From the NCBI GenBank assembly GCA_017983955.1, contig JAGOAJ010000002.1:107700-171699 (forward strand): 64,000 nucleotides of DNA. Direction: 5' to 3'. Origin of the DNA: Burkholderiaceae bacterium. Its GTDB lineage: Bacteria; Pseudomonadota; Gammaproteobacteria; Burkholderiales; Burkholderiaceae_B. Shown here in pieces: positions 34,186-44,004 of the stretch. Both the position numbers and the translations under genes were made by a program. Positions within the stretch are counted from its first letter, which is position 1, and each line of letters opens with the position of its first letter. A model generated the notes under the pieces. That model was not told the origin of the DNA. It saw only the letters and a program-made list of their open reading frames with translations, and did not search any database.

Positions 34186-36132
34186 TTAACTGCCTATCAC
34201 GCCGCCGTCATCCTTCGTGATAATAACGGTCGCCGAACGGGGGATTGAATTACCGCTGTCGGGCCAGTGACTATCGCCTGCCTCACCGGGATGCTGGATG
34301 TTGATAAACATGGTCTTGCTATCAGGGGTGAAAGTGATGCCTGTGACCTCGCATTCCTTGGGGCCTACAAAAAATCGGCGTATTTCTTTGCTGACAGGGT
34401 CCGCGCACAGCATCTGGTTGTTGCCCTGGCCTTCGTAGTCGCCTGAATTACTGTACTTGCCATCGGTTTGTATCCACAAACGGCCGTCCTTATCAAAGCC
34501 CAGACCATCTGGGCTGTTGAACGTATTGTCTGTCGTAATGTTTGCCGAACCCGACTTTAGGTTGCTGCGATCCGTGTGTTTAACCGGGTTGCCAGCCAGC
34601 ACAAAGATATCCCATTCAAATGCTGTGGCAGTGGCATCGCCATTGGCTTCGCGCCAGCGCAGGATTTGACCGTAAATATTGGCTGGCCGTGGGTTGGCCG
34701 CGTCAGGCATGGTACGTTTGTCATTGTTGGTCAGCGTAACGTAGACTTCGCCGCTATGCGGATGGACGCTTACCCATTCGGGCCTATCCATCTTAGTCGC
34801 GCCTACTGCATCGGCGGCCAGACGCGTATTGACCAGTATTTCTGCCTGGTTGGCAAAGCGAGTATCTGCAGCCAGCGTTGTGTTTGTCGTCTTATCCAAC
34901 GCTATCCATTCGCCAGACCCCATGTAGTCTTCGCTAGCCTTTCCGTCCAGGAATTTTGCTACATACAAGGTGCCGGCATCCAGCAGTGAGGAATTATCAC
35001 CGTCTTCTTGATAGATGCCTTTGGATACGAACTTGTAGATGTAATCATCGCGCTGATCGTCACCCATATAGACAACAATACGCTTATCGGCAGACAGTGT
35101 GTAGGCCGCATTTTCGTGCTTAATACGGCCAAGCGCTGTACGCTTCTTGGGTGTGGACTTCGGGTCGAACGGATCAATTTCGACGATCCAGCCGAAACGA
35201 TTGGATTCGTTGGGTTCCTTGGCGTAGTCGAACCGGTCAACGAACTCTTCCCAGCGGTAGTCTGTGCTTTTGGCTGCCAAGCCGTAGCGCTTTTGTGATG
35301 CACTTCGGGAGTCATTGCCAGACGTAGTACCGAAGTAGGTATTGAAGTTTTCTTCACAGGTCAGGTAGGTATTCCAGGGGGTCCAGCCATTCCCGCAATT
35401 GTTCAGCGTACCCAGCACCCGTGTCCCACTAGGGTCAGCCTTGGTTTTGAGTAGATCGTTGCCAACAGCGGGCCCTGTCAGATCCATTTCAGTCAAGGCA
35501 GTGATACGGCGGTTGTAGTTAGAGGTTAGCTTGATTTCCCATTTTCCAGCGTGGTTGCGCACGATATGGATTACCGAGACTCCATGAGCGTTCATCGCCT
35601 TTGCGGCTTTGTCCGCTGTCCAAGGCAAAGTGCCCTTGGCACCGAACAACCATGTGTAGTCGCCGTCTTCGAGCGTGGTGTACTCATGATTTATAACCAG
35701 CAGGCCTTCACCATTGCTGCCGTTGATGGGGAAGAAATGTATACCATCATGATTATCCCCAACCTGGCGGGCTTGCGCTGCTGCATCGTCACTACCGTCG
35801 GTTTTCCAGGCGGCAGTGTCCGTAAACAACGGTGTACCCCAGGGGGCAAAGACAGAGGCGGTGTAGCCAGCAGCAATTTTGATCGTGTCATCCGTCGAGA
35901 TCGGGATGGCTTTGAAACCTAACAGAGAAGAGGGCTGTAGATCGGTGCTGTTGTTCTTGCTTTTGGCATAAGCAGCCAGGGGACCTGCTAAGAATAGTGC
36001 GGCTGATAGTCCGACGCCAGACTTGAGGAAACCGCGGCGGCTGTATGCACGCTTAACGACATTTTGGAAATGTTCATTTTCCGAGGTGTTGGTCGCAAGG
36101 TCTTCGGAGTCGATTATGTGGTTTTTTTGCAT
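34186..36132 (-). CDS. PhoX-family alkaline phosphatase (DUF839)
   Basis: This 648-residue protein has a twin-arginine signal (SRRGFLKSG, residues about 31-55) and belongs to the PhoX/DUF839 family, with VINHEYT, NNCGNGWTPWNTYLTCEEN and PDGLGFDKDGRLWIQTDG. PhoX enzymes bind calcium and iron and release phosphate from esters outside the cytoplasm. The sequence is a full-length family member. I found no convincing Pho box upstream. The gene lies next to the accessory block at 36.2-46 kb but its composition fits the chromosome better. Confidence 0.9.
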   Translation of the reverse strand: MQKNHIIDSEDLATNTSENEHFQNVVKRAYSRRGFLKSGVGLSAALFLAGPLAAYAKSKNNSTDLQPSSLLGFKAIPISTDDTIKIAAGYTASVFAPWGTPLFTDTAAWKTDGSDDAAAQARQVGDNHDGIHFFPINGSNGEGLLVINHEYTTLEDGDYTWLFGAKGTLPWTADKAAKAMNAHGVSVIHIVRNHAGKWEIKLTSNYNRRITALTEMDLTGPAVGNDLLKTKADPSGTRVLGTLNNCGNGWTPWNTYLTCEENFNTYFGTTSGNDSRSASQKRYGLAAKSTDYRWEEFVDRFDYAKEPNESNRFGWIVEIDPFDPKSTPKKRTALGRIKHENAAYTLSADKRIVVYMGDDQRDDYIYKFVSKGIYQEDGDNSSLLDAGTLYVAKFLDGKASEDYMGSGEWIALDKTTNTTLAADTRFANQAEILVNTRLAADAVGATKMDRPEWVSVHPHSGEVYVTLTNNDKRTMPDAANPRPANIYGQILRWREANGDATATAFEWDIFVLAGNPVKHTDRSNLKSGSANITTDNTFNSPDGLGFDKDGRLWIQTDGKYSNSGDYEGQGNNQMLCADPVSKEIRRFFVGPKECEVTGITFTPDSKTMFINIQHPGEAGDSHWPDSGNSIPRSATVIITKDDGGVIGS

Positions 36133-36222
36133 GAGGTAGCTTCGTCGTACAAGAAAGAAGTGCTCAGTATCCAGTGTGTTTGTTGCAGCAGTATTAAACC
36201 GTCAGGCGCCAGCTGTAAGTTG

Positions 36223-38184
36223 CTATATAGCCCCGATGCCAGATCCTTCCTTGTGCTCTTGGTAGGTAACGTTATATTGAGATAGATCAGGGTCGTGTGT
36301 CATGGACCAGTAGTCGACGAAGCGCCAAGGCATGACTGAAAAGACCCGGCCTTTCGAGTTGCGATAGTAGGTTGAAACGGAAGGGTGCGTCCAGACTAGA
36401 GTTTCGTGCTCGGCATCTACTTTAGATACATGTTCTTGAACAACTTCCGACTTGACGTCGATCATTTTTATTTCTTTCTTAAGCATGCTGACAATACAAC
36501 TGGTTATATATCGAACTTGGCATTCAGCTTGGAAGATAACGCTCCCGCCATGCGCGGGGCCAGAGTTGGGGCCCAGCATCGTGAAGAAATTCGGGAAGCC
36601 ACTTATTGCCATACCAAGGTAAGCTTTTGGATCATCGTCAGCCCAAACATCGGCTAGGCGGATACCGTTGACACCTTGGATATTCAATCGGGCTGCCATC
36701 TCCGTGAGTTTGAATCCTGTGGCATATACAACTATATCGGCTTCTCGTAGCTCACCTTCACTACTTAACACACCATTTTCGGTGATCTGATCAATTCTCT
36801 CCGTCACTAAATGAACGTTACTTTTCAGTAAGGTTTCATACCACTGATTATCTAGCAATATACGCTTGCCGTAAGGAGGGTAGTGCGGCAGACATTTATC
36901 CATTAGGTCTGGACGACTCAACAACTTTGAATGGATGAAATCGGTCATTTCAATCCGATGTTTGTCGTTGATTTTGTTGACGGAGCGCTCAGGGTAATCC
37001 CAGCTTGGGTCTTTACGTAAACACGCCAAAAGTCCGTCTCCGTATCTCCAAAACATATTGAATCTGAACCATTCAGCATAATATGGCATGTGTTCTAGCA
37101 ACCATTGCGCTCCTGGATTGATGGGGTCGGCATAACCCTCTATTGGACGAACCCATTGTGGCGAACGTTGGTAAACATGTACTTGCCCAGCCGTATTTGC
37201 AATGCTGGGCACCAGTTGCATGGCTGTTGCTCCTGTTCCAATAACAGCAACTTTTTTCCCTGCGATATCAAGATTCTCTGGCCAATTCATGGAGTGAAAA
37301 CTTATACCTTCGAATTTTTCTTTTCCTTTTAGATCTGGGATGGAGGGGTGGCTAAGTTGGCCAATGGCACTTATGAAGAAACGGGATGTCAGGGTTTCCT
37401 TAGCGCCGCCGGTATGAGCGCTGATGTGCCAATTGCAGCTTTGTTCATCCCAATAAGCGCCATCAACCTGTGTACCGAAGCGTATGTTGGGCTCGAGTTT
37501 ATATTCCTCAACAATTTTATTTAGGTAGTCCAGTATCTCTTCACGTGGAGAGAAGTAACGTGACCAAAGATAACGGCTGCCGAACGAGTAGGAGTACGAG
37601 TGATTCGGTGTATCTACACCACATCCCGGATATCGATTTTTATACCAAACGCCACCGATCGCATGGCTTCGTTCAAGAATAGTGAATGGAATTTCCAATT
37701 TTGTTAGTTGTACGGCTAGGGCAATCCCACAAACGCCAGCACCAACTATAACTACAGAGAAGTCTTTCTTTTCGGCTTCTGGAAATGAACATTGACTTGG
37801 AGCGCGAGAAACAAAGCCCATTTCCTCTCGCATCATTTGAGAGTATTCAGAGGGAACAGCTTCACCAAGACTTACACTCATCATCCGCTGTAGCAGGGAG
37901 TTGCCAGGGTCCCGAAGCTGTGGCGAAGGCATGCCTTTAGACATCCATTCTTTCGCCGCATTTTTGATCCTTTGCTGCGCTTCGTCGTTCAAACCGGCCC
38001 CTGGATCAGGGATAAGTCGAGAGTCGCGCTGGGGAAGAAATGGTTCCTGCAACCAAGTCGGATCTCCGGTCAAATGGATCAGCGACATCAGAAGCACCCT
38101 CATGTCTGCCTGATCTACGGCATCAAAGCATGGGGTAACAGGATCAGCTATAGATATATTTTTTGGAATAAATGGTTCAAACAT
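36223..38184 (-). CDS. Baeyer-Villiger-type flavin monooxygenase (HAPMO-like)
   Basis: This 653-residue protein has an N-terminal extension of ~140 residues, then a FAD Rossmann motif GAGVCG (148-153), the Baeyer-Villiger fingerprint F291-x-G-x-x-F-H-x-x-x-W-P302, and an NADPH motif GTGATA (316-321). The long N-terminus is like 4-hydroxyacetophenone monooxygenase. It would insert oxygen next to a ketone to form an ester or lactone. It is the last gene on the left of a catabolic unit with an enoyl-CoA hydratase, CoA ligase and Liv transporter, and a TetR-type motif lies in its own upstream gap. Base composition is more AT-rich than the genome around. Confidence 0.88.
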   Translation of the reverse strand: MFEPFIPKNISIADPVTPCFDAVDQADMRVLLMSLIHLTGDPTWLQEPFLPQRDSRLIPDPGAGLNDEAQQRIKNAAKEWMSKGMPSPQLRDPGNSLLQRMMSVSLGEAVPSEYSQMMREEMGFVSRAPSQCSFPEAEKKDFSVVIVGAGVCGIALAVQLTKLEIPFTILERSHAIGGVWYKNRYPGCGVDTPNHSYSYSFGSRYLWSRYFSPREEILDYLNKIVEEYKLEPNIRFGTQVDGAYWDEQSCNWHISAHTGGAKETLTSRFFISAIGQLSHPSIPDLKGKEKFEGISFHSMNWPENLDIAGKKVAVIGTGATAMQLVPSIANTAGQVHVYQRSPQWVRPIEGYADPINPGAQWLLEHMPYYAEWFRFNMFWRYGDGLLACLRKDPSWDYPERSVNKINDKHRIEMTDFIHSKLLSRPDLMDKCLPHYPPYGKRILLDNQWYETLLKSNVHLVTERIDQITENGVLSSEGELREADIVVYATGFKLTEMAARLNIQGVNGIRLADVWADDDPKAYLGMAISGFPNFFTMLGPNSGPAHGGSVIFQAECQVRYITSCIVSMLKKEIKMIDVKSEVVQEHVSKVDAEHETLVWTHPSVSTYYRNSKGRVFSVMPWRFVDYWSMTHDPDLSQYNVTYQEHKEGSGIGAI

Positions 38185-38206
38185 TTAAGCACCATATAAT
38201 GATTAA

Positions 38207-38220
38207 TGAATCGTAAGTCA
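38207..38220. promoter_or_regulatory. Shared 14-bp motif, copy 1 (upstream of the monooxygenase)
   Basis: TGAATCGTAAGTCA lies 23 bases before the monooxygenase start. It matches at 12 of 14 bases a motif upstream of the Liv binding-protein and TetR genes (45252-45265). The half-sites TGA-x-T and A-x-TCA are partly palindromic, as expected for a TetR operator. Confidence 0.55.
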
Positions 38221-38272
38221 TTTTTATTTTAAAAATAACTTGATGGTTTCATCGGGGAGTTTGTTGCTAAAG

Positions 38273-39028
38273 CTAGGGATAATGAGGGGGGCACTTGGCG
38301 AGGAAGGCGGCTATTCCGATATCCTGGTGGCCGCTTTCACGGACCTGCTTTACTAAGTGTAGTTCTGTTGTTTCTCGGTGTGCATATGTTTCTGCTCGCC
38401 ATGATAAGGCAGAACGTTTCGTAGCGGCGATGGCAATGTGACTATTAGCCGCAATCATTTCAGCACGTTGCCGCGCAATAATCATTACATCTTCACTGGC
38501 GACAGCTTGAGTAATAAGACCGATCTTTTCAGCCTCGGCACCAGAGATTAGGCGTCCGGTGAGCAGCAAGTCCATGGCAAAGGCGTGGCCGATTTGCTCA
38601 CCCAGCTTCATTGCGCCACCACCTGATGGAACAATACCCCAACGAACTTCTGGGAAGCCGATTTTTGCTGTGATATTGACGATGCGAATGTCTGCGGCAA
38701 GTAAGAGTTCTAACCCTCCGGCTATACAGTCTCCGTTCACAGCAGCAACAATGGGCTTGGAGAAGAAACCTGTTTTTAGTAGGGCCTGATCGATTTTTTT
38801 ATCAATGCCGGGCAGTTTATGTAACGCTTCGGAGAGATCAGCACCTACACAAAATGATTGATTTCCGACCGCAGTGAGTAGAACCACGCGTACCGCAGGG
38901 TCGCGATCAAGCTCGGGCCACAGGATGGATAGCTGCTGGAACATCTCTAGATTAAGAGCATTCCTGCGATCAGGATTATTGATAGTAACCTGGGTAATTC
39001 CATTTGTTGATTGTTGTACGTTAATCAT
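38273..39028 (-). CDS. Enoyl-CoA hydratase/isomerase family protein
   Basis: This 251-residue protein has the crotonase fold: NNPDRRNALNLEM, GAGAD-like CVGADLSEAL for the oxyanion region, and AAVNGDCIAGGLELLLAADIRI. It would hydrate, isomerise or cleave an acyl-CoA intermediate. It overlaps the CoA ligase gene by eight bases, so the two are coupled. In this setting it probably acts on the CoA thioester made by that ligase. The 245-base gap to the monooxygenase contains one copy of the TetR-type motif. Confidence 0.86.
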   Translation of the reverse strand: MINVQQSTNGITQVTINNPDRRNALNLEMFQQLSILWPELDRDPAVRVVLLTAVGNQSFCVGADLSEALHKLPGIDKKIDQALLKTGFFSKPIVAAVNGDCIAGGLELLLAADIRIVNITAKIGFPEVRWGIVPSGGGAMKLGEQIGHAFAMDLLLTGRLISGAEAEKIGLITQAVASEDVMIIARQRAEMIAANSHIAIAATKRSALSWRAETYAHRETTELHLVKQVRESGHQDIGIAAFLAKCPPHYP

Positions 39029-40688
39029 GCTTATGGCCCGACTTTGACAATGGTTTTAACGCATCAAGTAGCCTTTGCTTTGCAGAAACCTGTAAGGTAT
39101 TTCGTTGTAGCTTTCCAGTTGTGGTGCGTGGAAAGCCTTCCATAAATTGTATATGTCGAGGTACTTTATAGTCGGCCATTTTCCCTTTGCAATATGCAAT
39201 TATCTCGTCCAGGGTTGCTGTTTTTTTTTCGTTCAACTCAATGAATGCAAAGCCAACTTCCCCTAAGCGCTTGTCTGGTACACCTACAACGACAGCTTGC
39301 CTCACAGATGGATGCTCTTGGATAATTCGCTCGATTTCTGCTGGATATGCGTTTGAGCCGCCGACAATAAACATCTCTTTGACACGGCCCGTGATTTTTA
39401 AGTAGCCATCTTTGTCATAGGCTCCGAGATCGCCGGTTTTGAACCAACCATCGCTAGTCATGACTTTCGCTGTTGCCTCGGGATCTTTGTAGTAACCCAG
39501 CATGACTATGTGTCCTCGCACCCAGATTTCACCCACTTCGTTTACTGGCATTTCCAGGTTTGTGATCGTGTCAAATACCTTGACTTCAAATTCGCCGATA
39601 GGGCGTCCTTTGTTTTCACAGATAACGTTCAGTGGAGCCTGATAGCCACTTAGCGTTGTGGTGGACGTTGTTTCGGTCATGCCGTAAACAGCTTGTATTG
39701 ATGGCAATTTCAGATTTTTTATAATGCTTTGAACTACTTCAGGAGTCACAGATGCGCCGCCGATCCACGCCGTTCGTAATGACGTCGTGTCAACTGGGTT
39801 GTCTTTAATTGCATCTATCAAATCGATGAAGTGGGTTGGGATGCCACTGATATAGCTGATTCTTTCGTCCTGAATGAGCTTTAGCGCTCGCTGAGGATCC
39901 CAAGACTCCATGATCACCAACCTGCAGCCCAAAATAATGGCAGGGAGGAGCGCTGAGAATGCACCGGCGACATGGTAGAAAGGCATGTGCCCCATCAGGA
40001 CATCATGTTCGTCGATGTTTAGCGTTCGGGCAATGTTATACGCGTTTCGAAGGACAACATGGCTATGCACAACGCCCTTGGGGTGTCCGGTGGTCCCGGA
40101 CGTATAAACAATGATTACCGGGTCGTCTGGTTGTACTAAGGCTTCGGCAGATTCGAGTTCTGCGGGTTGGTTTATCCCCATATTGATTAGTTGATTCAGG
40201 GTGATGAAGCTATTCGGTGCTTCCTGGCTGCAGACTACGGTAGTTCTTAGTTGAGGCAGTGCTTTCAAATTGAGCGGGCCAGGCTTTCCATCCGAGAGCT
40301 CTGGACAAACGCTCCGGAGCAGTTCGATATAGTCAATGGACCAGTACCTGTCCATCATGATCAAGATACTTGCCCCTGACTGTTTAAGTACGTAGGCAGC
40401 CTCGTCTGCTTTGAAGCGCGTATTAATTGGAACAAGTATTGCACCGATACGTGCGACAGCTATCCAGATGGCTACCCATGTGGGAGTGTTGGTTACCCAT
40501 AGCGCGACAGTGTCGCCGCGGCGTATACCTGAAGCATGCAAGCCACGGGCAATTTGGTCGACTCGCTCGTCAAGCTCTGCAAATGAAAGACTCTCGTCCA
40601 TGCCCACCAGTGCGATCTTTTCAGGAACACGTTGTGCTGTTGAACGCAGTACTTGACCTATGGTCACACCCGATAAATTCATTTTCAC
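39021..40688 (-). CDS. Acyl-CoA synthetase (AMP-forming)
   Basis: This 555-residue enzyme of the ANL superfamily has the AMP-binding motif YTSGTTGHPKGV, the core motif GRPIGEFEVK, TGDLGAYDKDGYL and the C-terminal catalytic lysine in TTGKLQRNTL. It activates a carboxylic acid to its CoA thioester with ATP. The closest group appears to be FadD3/medium-chain ligases; the acid is unknown. The start has a TAGGAGTG site. It follows LivF with 29 bases between, which suggests a single transcript with the transporter. Confidence 0.9.
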   Translation of the reverse strand: MKMNLSGVTIGQVLRSTAQRVPEKIALVGMDESLSFAELDERVDQIARGLHASGIRRGDTVALWVTNTPTWVAIWIAVARIGAILVPINTRFKADEAAYVLKQSGASILIMMDRYWSIDYIELLRSVCPELSDGKPGPLNLKALPQLRTTVVCSQEAPNSFITLNQLINMGINQPAELESAEALVQPDDPVIIVYTSGTTGHPKGVVHSHVVLRNAYNIARTLNIDEHDVLMGHMPFYHVAGAFSALLPAIILGCRLVIMESWDPQRALKLIQDERISYISGIPTHFIDLIDAIKDNPVDTTSLRTAWIGGASVTPEVVQSIIKNLKLPSIQAVYGMTETTSTTTLSGYQAPLNVICENKGRPIGEFEVKVFDTITNLEMPVNEVGEIWVRGHIVMLGYYKDPEATAKVMTSDGWFKTGDLGAYDKDGYLKITGRVKEMFIVGGSNAYPAEIERIIQEHPSVRQAVVVGVPDKRLGEVGFAFIELNEKKTATLDEIIAYCKGKMADYKVPRHIQFMEGFPRTTTGKLQRNTLQVSAKQRLLDALKPLSKSGHKHD

Positions 40689-40717
40689 TCCTAGTGTTTG
40701 TTGATCGCTTTGGTGCT

Positions 40718-41473
40718 CTAAGAACCGCCAAGATAGTGGTGAACCAGTTCGTCGTTTTCCATGAGCTGATCTCGAGTGCCTTCTAGGACAATTTTTCCAT
40801 GAACCAGTACGAAAATATAATCGGCGAATTGAATGGCACGCCTAACGTCTTGCTCTACCAGCAAGATTGATAGTCCTTCATCGCGGAGAGTTTTAAGGGA
40901 CTCATAAATGCTATCTGTAATGATTCCTGCCAGCCCAAGGGAAGGTTCGTCCAACATCAGTAAAGTAGGCTTGCCTAAGAGAGCACGACCGATGGCTAGC
41001 ATTTGTTGTTGTCCGCCAGAAAGGTTTCCTGCAATTTGATTTTGACGTTCCTTAAGGATGGGAAATAGAGTGTAGACTCGGTGAAAGGCTGTTGTTTCAT
41101 CGCCTTTGGAATCAAGGTTGTCAAATGCGATTTTGAGGTTTTCCCATATCGTCATTCCACCAAAAATATCTCTGTTTTCTGGGACATGAAGTACACCTTT
41201 CCTAGCAATTACGCTTGCAGGCAATCCTGAAATACTATTTCCAGAAAGCTCTATGGAGCCTTGCTTCACCTTAAGGAGGCCGGATATGCATTTTAAAAGA
41301 GTAGTCTTTCCAGCCCCATTTGGCCCCACTAATGCGATGGTGCTGCCAGATGTAATATGCATCGAAAAATTTCTCAGCACTGGCGCTTTACCGTAGCCAA
41401 CAGAGATATCTTTTACAGCAAGCAAGCAAGGTGCACTGCCGGATTCAAACGGATGGCTTATCCTTGTTGTCAT
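40718..41473 (-). CDS. livF: Branched-chain-type ABC ATPase LivF
   Basis: This 251-residue ATPase shows Walker A GPNGAGKTT, signature LSGGQQQML and a Walker B with LLMLDEPSLGLA, and the LivF-specific ending on LV...YLGGS. With LivG it powers the transporter encoded upstream (on the minus strand). In catabolic clusters such Liv-like systems often import aromatic or other organic acids rather than amino acids. It starts two bases after the LivG stop. Confidence 0.9.
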   Translation of the reverse strand: MTTRISHPFESGSAPCLLAVKDISVGYGKAPVLRNFSMHITSGSTIALVGPNGAGKTTLLKCISGLLKVKQGSIELSGNSISGLPASVIARKGVLHVPENRDIFGGMTIWENLKIAFDNLDSKGDETTAFHRVYTLFPILKERQNQIAGNLSGGQQQMLAIGRALLGKPTLLMLDEPSLGLAGIITDSIYESLKTLRDEGLSILLVEQDVRRAIQFADYIFVLVHGKIVLEGTRDQLMENDELVHHYLGGS

Positions 41474-41475
41474 GT

Positions 41476-42225
41476 TTAGTTTCCCAAGTATGAACGGATG
41501 ACTTCTGGATCCTTGCGGATCATATCTGGAGTGCCTTCTGCGATTTTTTTCCCGAAGTTCAGCACGATGATCTGGTCCGATACAGTCATGACTAGTTTCA
41601 TATCGTGCTCAATCAGAAAGACAGTGACGCCCGAATCACGTACCGCTCGAATGTCAGTCTGTAGTTGTTCTGTTTCGATTTCATTCATGCCGGCCGCAGG
41701 TTCGTCCAGTAGTAATAGTTTTGGTCTTCCCGCTAATGCCCGAATAATCTCGACCCGTCGCTGTGTTCCATAGGACAACTCGGTAGCAACAGTATTCATA
41801 TGTTTGGATAGGCCAAATTGCTCCATGAGCTCACATGCCTGTTTCTTTTGATTTCTCCGTGTTGAACCTGTCGGAAAGAGAGCTAAAAGTGGTGAGCGCC
41901 GAGTTATCCCGGCGAATTGCCCAATAATGATGTTTTCTAACACTGTCAGGCCCGGAAAGAGGCGAACGGTTTGGAATGTTCGACGTATGCCTAGGGTCGC
42001 GATTTTGTTCGGCTTAAGAGTATCAACTGCTTCGCTATTAAAAAAAAGACGCCCAGATGTTGGTCGTAACACGCCAGTGATAATGTTGATTAATGTTGTC
42101 TTTCCAGCACCATTTGGTCCAATCAATGAAGTTATTGAGCCTTCATTAACATGGAAGCCGACGCAATCCAGAGCACGAACCCCAGCGAATTCGCATGTGA
42201 CTTCGTCAATTTTTAGTATGCTCAT
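41476..42225 (-). CDS. livG: Branched-chain-type ABC ATPase LivG
   Basis: This 249-residue ATPase has Walker A GPNGAGKTT, signature LSYGTQRRV and Walker B LLLLDEPAAGMN, matching the LivG pattern. It pairs with LivF. The unit livK-H-M-G-F is complete in this window. It is translated from an ATG 26 bases after LivM's stop. The imported substrate is probably the ketone or acid handled by the neighbouring enzymes. Confidence 0.9.
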   Translation of the reverse strand: MSILKIDEVTCEFAGVRALDCVGFHVNEGSITSLIGPNGAGKTTLINIITGVLRPTSGRLFFNSEAVDTLKPNKIATLGIRRTFQTVRLFPGLTVLENIIIGQFAGITRRSPLLALFPTGSTRRNQKKQACELMEQFGLSKHMNTVATELSYGTQRRVEIIRALAGRPKLLLLDEPAAGMNEIETEQLQTDIRAVRDSGVTVFLIEHDMKLVMTVSDQIIVLNFGKKIAEGTPDMIRKDPEVIRSYLGN

Positions 42226-42250
42226 ACCTGATATAACCTTGTAGGGGCGT

Positions 42251-43096
42251 TTAGTCTGTGGCGTGTTTTTTTATTGGACGATAGCGAAGAAGATAAGTAA
42301 TTCGGTTCTTTGGAAACACCCCTCCTGGCGTTATTGCCATGATGATAATTACTATCAAGGCATACAGCGCTGGTGCCCATGTTTCCAGCGCAGTGCTAAA
42401 TTGTGGGATCAAAGTTAGCGTTACTGATCCAACAAGAGTTCCTAGGGGAGTAATGCCGCCAGCAACAAGGAACAAAAGAATATCGATCGTCCGAGAAAAC
42501 TGAAAGTTGGCCGGGCTTATAAAGCTGTAGTAGTGTCCGAATAGGCCGCCAGCCAGACCTGCTAATCCTGCCCCTATCGCTAGCGCTAACATCTGAAGCA
42601 TAGGAACGTTCAGGCCATTGCAACTTGCTACGGTGGGGTCACATCCGACGGCATAGAAGGCCTTCCCAAGGTATGACAAATAGATGTATAGGGATACCAA
42701 AAACATAATGACAGCGACCATTAATAACCAGTAGCCATCAATATAGGGAATGCCCGCATACCCCATCACACCGCCTAATGGCTGATAATGAGAAAAGAAA
42801 AGCATTATGAGTTCCGCTGCTGCTAGCGTGGCAATTGCCAAGTAAATGCCCCTTATGCGCATGGTCAAGAGGCCAAAAGGAATGCTTACGATCACGCTAG
42901 CTAAGAGCCCTAACAATAAAGCAGCTGGAATGGGCGTGCCAAGCTCTGTACTGGCCCATGAGGCCACGTACGCGCCGACGGCCATGAAGCCAGGTAGTCC
43001 CAAGGACCACACACCTGCGAGGAACGGGAATAGCAGGCTTAAAGTCAGTATCACATTGATGCCGATAAGGGCCTGAACAGGATCAGAGAAAAACAT
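42251..43096 (-). CDS. livM: Branched-chain-type ABC permease LivM
   Basis: This 281-residue polytopic permease shows LivM features: FLAGVWSLGLPGFMAVGAY near the N-terminus, GLLTMRIRGIYLAIATLAAAELI and GAGLAGLAGGLFGHYYSFISP. It forms the channel with LivH, encoded just upstream with 3 bases between. It is somewhat shorter than E. coli LivM (425 residues), as is common in catabolic Liv-type transporters that lack the N-terminal extension. Confidence 0.88.
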   Translation of the reverse strand: MFFSDPVQALIGINVILTLSLLFPFLAGVWSLGLPGFMAVGAYVASWASTELGTPIPAALLLGLLASVIVSIPFGLLTMRIRGIYLAIATLAAAELIMLFFSHYQPLGGVMGYAGIPYIDGYWLLMVAVIMFLVSLYIYLSYLGKAFYAVGCDPTVASCNGLNVPMLQMLALAIGAGLAGLAGGLFGHYYSFISPANFQFSRTIDILLFLVAGGITPLGTLVGSVTLTLIPQFSTALETWAPALYALIVIIIMAITPGGVFPKNRITYLLRYRPIKKHATD

Positions 43097-43099
43097 ATC

Positions 43100-43975
43100 C
43101 TAAACCTCGCGTTGTTTGACGGAATCGCCTAGTAGGCCGTCGGGCTTTACTAGAAATACTAAGATTAGAAGTATCCACACAAAGGCTTCGGCCCAAACAC
43201 CTGAAGCATACGCTTGGAAGAGAACCTCGCTGATACCAATAGCAAGACCTGCTAATAGTGCACCGCGTACGTCCCCAAGACCCCCTACAACGATTACTGC
43301 AAGAGCTTTCAAGGCGTAGGCATTACTCATATAGGCGCTTACGCTTTCAAATCTGGCGGCAACCATGACTCCAGCTAAGCCAGCCAACGCCGAGGAAATA
43401 ATAAAAACCTGAAGAATGGCCTTGCGCACTGATACACCAAGTAGCTGGGCCGCATTCTCGTTTTCGGCCACAGCTCTGACATTTCGGCCAAACACGCTGT
43501 GGTGCACCAACCAAAGCAGGCCAATCATGAGCAGTATCGAAATGACTAGGCCTGCGGCTTGAATACCCGAAAGAATCACATTTCCTATATGGATGTCAGC
43601 AAGCACAATCCCCGGGTTGAAGGGTACCTTGAGAGATCCAAATCGGTTGACCAGAATCACTTGAATAATGACCCCAAAAGAAAGACTAGTGACGAATCCC
43701 CCCAGTGCGTGAGACTGAGGAATAGGTCGGAAACTTACGTAATACAACAACACACCAAGTAGCGCGGCAACAGCTATGCCAATTGTTATTGCAACAAAAG
43801 GCGTAGCGAGACCTGATCCCATCAAATAATATGCAGCGAATGGTGCCGACATAAAGATGTACGCATGTGCAAGGTTTAACATGCGGAGTACCCCGAAAAT
43901 AAGGGTGTACCCGACCCCAATCAGCGCGTATACGCTACCTAACATAAGACCATTAACAAGTTGTTGCGCTAGCAT
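43100..43975 (-). CDS. livH: Branched-chain-type ABC permease LivH
   Basis: This 291-residue permease begins MLAQQLVNGLMLGSVYALIGVGYTLIFGVLRM, typical of LivH. The start at 43975 has a GAAGGAC site; the frame extends to 44020 but the added residues are not part of the family. It has about eight hydrophobic segments and GVSVRKAILQVFIISSALAGLAGV, a family signature. It pairs with LivM. The gene starts 29 bases after the binding-protein stop. Confidence 0.9.
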   Translation of the reverse strand: MLAQQLVNGLMLGSVYALIGVGYTLIFGVLRMLNLAHAYIFMSAPFAAYYLMGSGLATPFVAITIGIAVAALLGVLLYYVSFRPIPQSHALGGFVTSLSFGVIIQVILVNRFGSLKVPFNPGIVLADIHIGNVILSGIQAAGLVISILLMIGLLWLVHHSVFGRNVRAVAENENAAQLLGVSVRKAILQVFIISSALAGLAGVMVAARFESVSAYMSNAYALKALAVIVVGGLGDVRGALLAGLAIGISEVLFQAYASGVWAEAFVWILLILVFLVKPDGLLGDSVKQREV

Positions 43976-44004
43976 GGTGTGTCCTTCAAGTTGGGAAGTG
44001 CAAT

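Noticed and set aside
36133-36222. Pho box before the PhoX gene
   Set aside because: On the minus strand only weak resemblance (CTTACAG and CCTGACG with poor spacing) exists; no CTGTCAT repeat is present.
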